Below are positions 55,544 through 64,000 of a stretch of DNA of 64,000 nucleotides, one piece after another. The DNA comes from Siphonodentalium dalli (taxonomy: Eukaryota; Mollusca; Scaphopoda; Gadilida; Siphonodentaliidae): the NCBI GenBank assembly GCA_032622095.1, contig CP136065.1:109101195-109165194 (forward strand), in the 5' to 3' direction. Under the pieces are notes generated by a model, which was not told where the DNA came from, searched no databases, and worked only from the letters and a program-made list of their open reading frames with translations. The first letter of the stretch is position 1, and each line of letters opens with the position of its first letter. Made by a program: the position numbers and the translations under genes.

Positions 55544-55560
55544 TTCGCAAATATAGATAT
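53450..55560 (+). repeat. Degenerate tandem array, about 170-190 bp unit, with CAGA tracts
   Basis: Repeated parts: CATGGGGATGATTATATATA, TTTGGTGGAAATCGGCGAC, TGCCCCTCCCC, TGACTCGAACGACGCCAC and TTTAAACCACACGATTAGAT. Two sub-arrays each end in an (ACAG)n tract, at 54137-54172 and 55497-55543. Frames such as 55023-55469 cross units and are not genes. Confidence 0.8.
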
Positions 55561-56640
55561 AGATGGCAAATATTACCTGCAGTATTATTGAACCATAAAA
55601 GATATGAATTAAAAAAAAATGTTTATCTATTTATTACTACATACACAGACATGCATTACATAACAATCACTATTTTAAAACAGCATGACCTGTTGTCTTT
55701 TTCATCATTCTGAACTTCTACCTGATGAACGATTGTTATGTATATGGCGTTCTTAAACTGTTGACAATTCATCGCATGCTTTGTTTTTGCCCCAAAACCC
55801 CGCGATTAAAGCGAAACACAGTCACAGTCATAAAATCTGAACGAACGTTACCGACTTCATAGCAATTAATCTTTTTTTTTTGTTAGCTAAAATGACAGTA
55901 TTTATCGTGACGGAAACGAGAAACGCTCTTTAAGTTTCAACGCCGAATAAGAAGGGATGTTTTGTACTTAATTATAAATAATTATAAATACGTTTATTAA
56001 TCTTTCCGATACTAAATAGGGTGCATAAATATATAGAAGTATACCGTTTTATTTTCCGAGCTACATGTATCATCGCCGTCTCTGACTGGTTTAAACAGTA
56101 TTTAGTTCTACCCTCAATTAATACATGTATACATGAAACAAGACATTGAACATTGTGATTTATATGACAGGTTAGAATAGAAGAGGGTGAAGAGGATCTA
56201 ACAACAAGCGGGTCACCGCTTATCTGAAGTTATCTGCTCAGAAAATAAAAGCATGCAGTATAATATGTGACTGTCTGCACAACATCAACAGTAGTTGTTG
56301 CGTTTTATTTACGAAAATGGTTCCAATCAATCCATATTTTCCATTCTATTTATTGTTGTCAACACTTTTGTTAAATGTTTATATATGTTATTAGGATTGG
56401 AATTAAAGATACGGGCGGCGTTGGCGATGGGTATGCTGTTAAAATATTCAGCTCCGTCAAAAATCGCCATAAACAGAAAGAATAGTCAAATATAGACAGA
56501 CTTTGTTCTTATACAATTCAGAAATATGGCATATACAGTATGTTATTGTCAATTTTCCCACTTTATTATGTAAGCAAAAGCAAAAAAACGTTACGTTACC
56601 TGGCTTTTGTTTAGATCCGGATATGGTAACATAACAAGAC
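55560..56640. other. Gene-free stretch
   Basis: AT-rich; no gene, RNA or matched repeat recognised. Confidence 0.35.
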
Positions 56641-56999
56641 AGTCAAAGACTGTGGGGTAGCTCACCAGACTGCAAAGACTGGTACTCTTGAGACCATAAC
56701 AGTCAGAACTTTTCATAATCACTTTAAAAGAAGCGGATCTAAACAGGATATGTGGCGAGAGAGGCTTCATGTCGATCAGTGAATATCTACCTTTAAATTA
56801 CCAATGGAACACTACAGACCCCCCCCCTTCCAGCTCAACATATCCCATCCTGACCGGGCTCCAGATTCCCAAGTGTTAGGTTGGAATTTCAAAACTGACG
56901 TCTCAAACTTTCTCAATTGTTCGAAATTTCCAATCTCACAAGCACCTTTTTATAAACTATTTAGACATGTTTGAAGCCAAATTATCCATGAACCCGAAA

Positions 57000-57650
57000 A
57001 CACCATATATATGTCAGATTAATCAGTCAGGTAGTTCCAAGGTAGATGTTTTAAGTGAAGTCCCCATAGCCCCGTCATTTCTTAACAGGTTGACCTCATG
57101 TTAACAAATCTGAATCTCAGTCACTAAAGGATCCTCCATACTATATGTAAGCTAAATAGTCTAACCTCTCTTGAGAAGACATTTTTAAGTATTACTATAG
57201 AGACATACAGTTATGTCCCTGGTCCCACTCTATTTAATCTGGTGACCCCATTGAATCTCAGACACCAAAGAACCCTTCATACTAAATATCAGTAAAATAG
57301 ACCCGATGTTCTGTGTGAAGGAAGCATATTAAGAGGAAACTGTCCTTTGCTTGACCCCTAGTTGACCAGGTGACCCCATTTGAAAAACAATCTCAACTCC
57401 GGGTCACCCAAGGACTGTTCATACCAAATATGAACCCATTCAACATGATGGTACAGCAGAAGAAGTAGTTTTTAAGAATTACTATGGAGGGCAAGAGTTA
57501 TGGCCCTGCCTTCATAACCATTTGATAGAGTGACCTCATTTAAACAAATCTGAATGTAAGTCACCTAGGGAACATCCACACCAAATATGAACCCATTCAG
57601 TCTATAGAAGATGTGAGCTCAAAAATTACATTTCATTGAACAAATCTGTA
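57000..57650 (+). repeat. Tandem array, about 150-190 bp unit, block 1
   Basis: Units with GACCTCATTTAAACAAATCTGAAT, CCATACTAAATATAAGC-like and GAATTACTATGGAG parts. Same family as 59060-59880. A C run ends it near 57665. Confidence 0.75.
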
Positions 57651-57754
57651 ACCCCCCCCCCCCCCAACACAGTGGCGACACCCCTGCAAGAATATGACAT
57701 ACATGATTTATATGAATGCCTATTGGCTTAACAAAATTACCATGACCTTGGAAG

Positions 57755-57818
57755 CCAGTGCATTCTCTTTTATATGGGAGGCTTCCCGTGGGAGCATATA
57801 TAAGAGAATGCACAAGCA
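57755..57818. mobile_element. Short hairpin repeat, second complete copy
   Basis: CAGTGCATTCTCTTTTATAT pairs with ATATATAAGAGAATGCAC. Family of 20155-20225. Confidence 0.7.
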
Positions 57819-58214
57819 CAGGGTCTTCATTGCTCTCACCAGCAGAACTCCGGTCATGAAATGGTTAATATTAATAGTAAAAATAAACTTTATCTGTCAA
57901 ACAGGTAATTTGTATCTGAGATAAACATGGGATAAAATTCCATTCATAAAGCCACTATCAGCTACCATAATGTCTGGGAGACCTGTTGACATGGAGATAA
58001 TTAATGATGGCACAAACATTTTGCCCAGCAATACCAATGTATTGTGTTACTCCTACAGCCGTGATCAAAACAAGGATTTACATCCACACTTAAATATATA
58101 AACCCATTTGGTCTTTAATATGTATCTGGAGAAGAAAACAATTGATGGACGGATAGAGACATAATGACAGATGGATAGATGGGAAAACAGTCTGACATAG
58201 AGACTGACAAATTC

Positions 58215-58265
58215 AATCCAATATACCCCCAAGTTTTCTTTGCAAAATCAGGGTATAATGAGTTC
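58215..58265 (+). repeat. ATACCCCC...GGGTATAA repeat tail
   Basis: AATATACCCCCAAGTTTTCT with CAGGGTATAATG matches the tail at 29930-29995. A degenerate GGACGGATAGA tract precedes it. Confidence 0.6.
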
Positions 58266-58319
58266 AACTGGATACTGGTGGTTAAGAACATAATATTCGA
58301 ACAGCCAAGCCTGAACATA

Positions 58320-58740
58320 GTGTCTGACATTTGCAGAATGAGGTCCCCAGAGGGTGAATTTAATGACACAATCCTGCAATGCGGGCTAGCATCACAAAAT
58401 TCACCCTCTGGGGACCTCATTCTGTGTAGGCCTCAACTGCTATGGGAGACATATCATTAGATTGAAATTCTCCAGTTAAAGTTGGTAATGTGCACCCATT
58501 GGGCACCTCAATTATACATTTTATATTCACAAATTAGGGGATATAGAAACTAAACAGAAGGGAAAAAGTAAGTAAAAATGTCAATTTAAGTGCCTATATA
58601 CTTCCCAAAAGATGAGGCCTAAGCAGAATGCGGACCCTGGCTAGTGTATTTGGTGATGCTAGACTGCTGTGCAGGGTAGCATAACTAAATTCACCCTCTG
58701 GGAACCTCATTATGCAAATGCCAGACACACTAAATTCAGG
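58320..58740. mobile_element. Doubly palindromic MITE, copy 2
   Basis: Same layout as 17590-18045: end palindrome at 58333-58424, body with AAATTAGGGGATATAGAAAC, and a second, more diverged palindrome at 58622-58714. Confidence 0.82.
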
Positions 58741-59059
58741 TTAGAGAACAATAATTTGTTTTGATTTTATTTTAATAACACACATTGGCATGATTGCTAG
58801 CTAAGCATTAGTTCACACCTGTCAGCCTGATAAACATCTCAATTGATGACTGTGTGTATTTATATTAACTCTCTCTCTGTCTGTAGCTAATACAATTGAC
58901 TTAATCTGCTGGTGGGAGAGATCCTGTGAGTTAGGAGATGAGATAGGGTGGGATGCTGTTGGTTGGGGGCAGGGTGGGGTTCTGGGTCATGTGGGGGGGA
59001 GGGTGATAAAAAAAAATTGGATGTTAAATTGATCAAGGAGTTCCTGAATTTTTTATTAT

Positions 59060-59880
59060 TTTTTGGGGAATTATGGCCCTGGCTCCACCCCTATTTGACC
59101 CAGTGACCCCATTTGAACAAATCTGAACCCAGTCATTCAATGACCCCCCATACCAAATATAAACTAAATCGGCATAATGGTTCTAGACAAGAAGTCGTTA
59201 TAAGAATTACCAAGGAGGAATATAGTTATGGCCCTGGTTTCGCAACTATTTGACATAGTGACCTCATTTGAACAAATCTGAATGACAGTCACCTAGGGAA
59301 TATCCACACCAAATATGATCAAAATGCATTTTTTTTGTTTTTAGAGTTATGTCCCTGGCTCTGCCCCTATTTGACACAGTGACCCAATTTGAACAAATCT
59401 GATTCCCAGTCACCCAAGGTCCCTCAGTACCAAATATAAGCTAAATCTGCCAATATTCTTTTTAGAAGAAGTCATTGTAAGAATTACTATGAGTTATGGC
59501 CCTGGTTTCTCAACTAATTGACCGGGTGACCTCATTTGAACAAATCTCAACACCAGTCACCCAAGGACCCTCCATACCAAATATTAGCTAAATCGGAACA
59601 ATGGTTATGGACAAGAAGTTGTTGTAAGAATTAATATGGAGGAATAGAGTTATGGCCCTGGTTTCGCAACTGTTTGACCCAGTGACCTCATTTGAACAAA
59701 TATGAATGAGAGTCACCTAGGGAGCATCCACACCAAATATGAACCAATTGGGTATGATGTTTTCAGAGGAGAAGATGTTTTTTAAAAGTTGACGGACGGA
59801 CGGACGACGGACGGACGACGGAAGAGGAGTGATGACTATAGCTCCACCGGAGACTTCGTCTCAGGTGAGCTAAAAAGAGT
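59060..59880 (+). repeat. Tandem array, block 2, with GACG tract and hairpin end
   Basis: About five units containing GAGTTATGGCCCTGG, CATTTGAACAAATCTGAA and TACCAAATATNAGCTAAAT. Then GACGGACGGACGACGGACGG at 59792 onward and a terminal hairpin pairing TAGCTCCACCGGAGAC with GTCTCAGGTGAGCTA. Confidence 0.8.
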
Positions 59881-60235
59881 TATTTGTTACTGCTTTCCTG
59901 ATATGGAAAAAATAAAGAGCGTTTATATCATTTGTGTGTGATTAGAATTGCGCTGTGTTATGTAAAATTTCTGTAACACGAGCAGGCTCTTGTTTACTGC
60001 ACCATCGCATGTCTTGGTGACAATATACTATTTACGCGCTGATTATGTTTGGCATATGAACAAAGCTATATATATTTTAATATTCCTTCTGTTGGTGGCG
60101 ATTTGAACAAATATGAATATTTATGCAACGAACGCCGCCCGTGCTAAAATGGTTCAATAAATACAAACATGCTTAACAAGGGCTTATTAATATGCAAGTC
60201 GGTCATTGTAATTTTTACTAGGCTGGCAAAAATTA

Positions 60236-60290
60236 ACGAGAGGCCGATCACGATCGGCAGATGTTTAACCCATACCTTGGCGATAGCGAT
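60236..60290. repeat. CCGATCACGATCGG short repeat
   Basis: ACGAGAGGCCGATCACGATC, GGCAGATGTTTAACCCATAC and CTTGGCGATAG, nearly identical to 62744-62800. It stands at the head of a block of the 160-bp family. Confidence 0.75.
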
Positions 60291-60639
60291 CTTTTTATGA
60301 GTGCAAGAATATCAACAATTCACAGCGTACTTTTATTTATTAGTTTCATAGTGGAATCAGACTTATTGAGCAACTTGCTCATTTAAACACAATAGGAACA
60401 TGGATATGACATTCGATTTCAACCTATTGGGTCACTCCAACAGAGATACATGTATGTGTGATAGATTGATAAAGATAATTATGCCCAACCACAGTCAGAC
60501 AGATGCACCATAGCTGTTAAAGATATAATAGTTACAATATTAACATCATAATAACTCTATTTATTTACTTCTTACAATGGAACCTGAGTCATAACAGATT
60601 ATGTTGTGATGTTAGCTGCATAGTAAAAGTTATGGGATG

Positions 60640-62330
60640 ATTGAGATTAGAGACCAACAAACATCTGAACATCTATATAAGTGAGGGGTGTATATACCTT
60701 GATATTAAATATGATTGATAATGGTTGGATATAAAATATTTTAATATAGAATTATCAGATAACTAAAGGAGAGATATGAGAAGGGTCAAATTGAAAATAT
60801 TAGAGTCATAACATTGGATCGCGTACAGTATACATATGGTAAATTTTATTCTAAGCTGATCATTGGAAAAATACAATGTCTGTAACAGCAGAAATATTAT
60901 TAAATGTTGGGTTAATATTCTCAAAACCATTCAATCAATACCAAAATCTATACACGTGAAGAATGTGTCACGATCAACCTGAATGAGATTATAAAAGTGA
61001 TTGGGTGAAAAATATTTGACCAATAAGTCAGCTTCAAGAATACCAGAACCATTATTATTATCCTGGAGCCCAAATGCAATAGAGGGAATTTCAAAATAAG
61101 ATATTTCCTCAAATGATGAATATTCAATTGGTGGCTTATAGAAATTCTTAGTGAACCTGGCCCAATGCGAAAGAGATAATTTAAAATCTGCCTATCAGAT
61201 ATCATGTGTCTATGGAATAGGTTAATTTTAATCATGAAATACATGCAAGTGAAAAGTGTATCACGATCAACCTGGACATAGAATAGGAGAATGAACATAT
61301 AATGTGTGGAGAGGGTTAATCATTTTCAATGACATCATATGATGGAACTAATGTGTGGATTAATTTTTTTCTCAAGATAAGACAACAGTGTCTCTGTAAA
61401 CAACAATTCTCTAAACAGCCATGCTCTAGAACATCCTACAAATGGACAATGGACTATTTGTATTAATGCCATGAACATGTTTCAACAGGGGGGGGGTAAA
61501 TTACTTTTGCACACAAACTGGAGTAAAGAATCATCAATCACTTAAATTTGACAGCTCTGGGTGCAGCCAGTGGTTTAGCAGTTAGTATCCAGTGTCATTC
61601 TCTGATTCCAATAAAGCAGATTACTGTGTAAAGTCATTTGTCTTAAACTCCCACAGGGCATATAGGTAGTAAATTACTTGAATTATAAAGGGCCATAACT
61701 CTGTTAAAATATATCGGATCAAACCCAAATTTGAACTTGATCTGTATTTCGGGGTGAGGACCACGTGTACCAAATTTGGTGTAGATCAGATGAAAAATGT
61801 TTTGAGTCATAGCAGCTTGCGTGAGTTCTAAGTAAACATAAGTTTGAAAAGGGTTAATTAAACGATACCAAAAAACATACAGATAAAGAACGTGCTAAGA
61901 AAAACCTAGGTAAGAAATATGAGGCATATCAGAAGAAAACAGTTTGACTTAGATGCATCAGATAGCATTTGTGTGCAGGGTTAATTATTTTCTAAACCGA
62001 TCAACCAATCGATACCAAAAACTATACAGGTGAGGAGTGTGTCATTATAAACCTACATATAAAATATGAAAACAATCGGACAAAAAATACTTTGGTTACA
62101 GCATCGGATAGCTCATGTCTATGTGCGGATGCAAAGTGTTAATAATGTCTAAACCGATCAACCAATCGATACCAAAACTATACAGGTGAGGAGTGTGTCA
62201 TCATAAACATGCACATAAAATTTTAACAAGATCCGATAAAAAATATTCAAGTAAATGAATCGGATAGCAAGTGTCTACGGACAGACGGACAGACGGACAG
62301 ACGGACGGACAGACCGACGTGAGTATACTT
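60640..62330 (+). repeat. Degenerate tandem array, about 160-bp unit, with GGAC tract
   Basis: Units carry AACCGATCAACCAATCGATACC, ACTATACAGGTGAGGAGTGT and GTCATNATAAAC. The best-preserved neighbours start at about 61980 and 62139. The array ends GTGTCTACGGACAGACGGAC at 62272 followed by more GGAC units. The minus frame at 60948-61298 lies inside it and is not a gene. Confidence 0.75.
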
Positions 62331-62743
62331 GTGAGGTGCGATCTTTTGTTTGATTGACTTGTGGGTTGCAACCCACAAGTGACTTACGGAAAATCCAATT
62401 TTAAAGAAAATTTTAAAACTTCTTCTTTAAAAATGTTATAGTCGATATCTGGTCATCACAAATTCATATTAATTATATCGTGCCTTGGGTCCGATATAAT
62501 AATTTTTCTGATGGTTGTTTTATGATGTCCAATCGGACAGGGCCGATCTTTACTATAAAATAATCAAGATCTCACAGAAGATGTTATAAATAAAATATAT
62601 ACTCGATATACGATAACAGAGAGAAAGAAGAGTAGTATATATAACGCCATTGATGTCAGTTATTTCGCACCTTTATATCCTTTATTGCCTCCACTATTGG
62701 AGAGTTAAATTTAAATAACATTGTTAGAAACAAATCTAATAAA

Positions 62744-62800
62744 ACGAGAGGCCGATCACGATCGGCAGATGTTTAACCCATACCTTGGCGATAGTGACTA
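62744..62800. repeat. CCGATCACGATCGG short repeat
   Basis: Third copy of the family (see 30940 and 60236). Confidence 0.75.
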
Positions 62801-63700
62801 GCCATAACTGATAATTTGTCAAAGATATGATCACAGGAATTAATCCATATATCAGTACCCAACTTGAAATCAAAAGCTCAAATAATTTGTCTTAAGAAAG
62901 GGTTAAAGTATTTGGGTTGGGGGAGGAGTAGTTTTAAATCTCATAACTCTGTCCCTATTCACACAAGGACCTCTCACTGTGAGATCCAATGGTTTAGTGA
63001 TTTCGGAGGACATGTTTAGGAGTTTAAGTTAATTCATTGGAAGCAAAAGTGATAAATCCCTATCTTTGCCACTTTTGACATGCCAGATATTCAAAATTTA
63101 TTATTCACTTCTAAAGAGAAATTATAATTGTTGACAAGCCAGACTGCTTAGAACGACATATATGTAGGGGATTCCATCTCGTATTTAAATGGTACTTTAA
63201 TTACCCCCCCCCCCCTTCCCGCATTCTCCCCAGTTATTTGTTTATCAAACATGGACAGATATAAGATCAGATCTGACCTGTGTATTAAATAAGATTAAGT
63301 GTTTCATAACAGGGGTGTATGTTTTTCAAAAATATATGTAGTTTATACAATTCAAAAGTATTATCTATATAATGTTATACAGACATAATATGATGGGGAT
63401 GACCACTAAATCGTTCATATAAAAGAAAGTAAGTTAGCCCTCATTTGAATGGTTTCACACATTACAATGTTTTACAAGTAGCTTGGGCACTAAAGCCACA
63501 ACCTTCAATGTTAATCTTCTAAAGTGCTCTGTGGCCCCTAAAATTCAATCAACCATGAAAATGTGAACAAATGGGAAAATAAGGTTCCTGGAAATACTAA
63601 CATCTACCATATTGATTTTCAAAACAAGTCATCACTTACAATAGTCATGTATATTTATCTGCCTGTTTCCCCATTGCATAGATAAATCAAATTGGCTATC
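62800..63700. other. Gene-free stretch
   Basis: No gene recognised. Contains a C run at 63205-63216. Confidence 0.35.
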
Positions 63701-63724
63701 AGCTGTTGTTTTAATTTTGAAAGC

Positions 63725-64000
63725 ACGTGTCTGAAGGGTTAATATATTTTTCAAAAATCAATTAATCAGTCAATACCAAAATTGATAGAAGTGTGCAAAG
63801 ATACCCAATATATATTAAGAGATATGAGGAAGAGTCCATGTACATTATAGCATGTGTCTATGGAAACCTTGGAAAGGGTTAATTATTTTTGAAGCAAATT
63901 AATGGAATTTAGAAGACACTTATATAGGTGAGGGGGCCCTTATCTCATCCTGTAATGAAATTTCAAGAATAGGAAAAACACCTGTCTTGTGCTGCCATTA
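63725..64000 (+). repeat. Further units of the 160-bp array family
   Basis: GGGTTAATATATTTTTCAAA, CAATCAATACC-like and GTGTCTATGGAAACC parts match 60640-62330. Runs into the window end. Confidence 0.6.

Noticed and set aside
60948-61298. 116-codon hydrophobic minus-strand frame
   Set aside because: Lies in the 160-bp degenerate array, and hydrophobicity follows from its AT content.
61560-61625. tRNA-like start (AGTGGTTTAGCAGTTAG) suggesting a SINE head
   Set aside because: B box absent, no oligo-A or repeat tail, no second copy seen.

Overview
The window is nuclear DNA from an animal, AT-rich and dominated by transposable elements and short tandem repeats. No bacterial or organellar gene, CRISPR array or rRNA is visible. 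The mixture of jockey/CR1-type LINEs with 2A-like and PHD-type leaders, non-autonomous Helitrons, many inverted-repeat elements and repeat bodies ending in (GGAC)n tracts is best matched by a lophotrochozoan, most probably a mollusc. That assignment is inference; no diagnostic host marker is present. Repeats were paired by eye, so boundaries are approximate unless a terminal motif or target-site duplication (TSD) is given.

Only one host gene is well supported. It is a minus-strand, multi-exon gene at about 44368-46057 with a CDP-alcohol phosphotransferase signature, most like a ceramide phosphoethanolamine synthase. A long exon (45243-46057) ends at a consensus donor, and a phase-compatible second exon lies at 44368-44550. 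A CpG-richer promoter-like patch with an adjoining open frame (38126-38440) is a weak second candidate.

Layout. 1-4050: dispersed repeats, a 21-bp-phased CAAT array, GGTACGAAA-type repeats and a hairpin MITE. 4061-8442: a foldback element with 1.3-kb inverted arms around a minisatellite. 8615-14926: LINE-A on the minus strand, with an RRM-type ORF1 and an endonuclease/RT ORF2 split by one frameshift, apparently bounded by an 18-bp TSD. 15365-20220: a TTAA-flanked MITE containing a Helitron, a CTTAAG palindrome array, a doubly palindromic MITE and the inverted second copy of the CAAT array. 21138-27521: a nest in which LINE-D is split by LINE-B, which is itself split by a G/C-capped inverted-repeat element (carrying a small TA-flanked MITE) and by a 578-bp CTGCAG palindrome element. 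27800-34720: several inverted-repeat MITEs, a repeat with a GGAC tail and a head-to-tail Helitron array (31798-33780). 37452-42736: another MITE, then LINE-C on the plus strand. 44368-46057: host gene. 46300-64000: degenerate tandem arrays (162, about 170-190, about 160 and about 280 bp), more MITEs and repeat tails.

The most unusual signals are: (i) a 21-22 bp periodicity, close to two helical turns, shared by four minisatellites of unrelated sequence; (ii) a four-level insertion nest whose outer reading frame can be followed across the insertion; (iii) the Helitron array loaded with nuclear-receptor half-site motifs; and (iv) palindromes nested inside palindromes in several MITE families.
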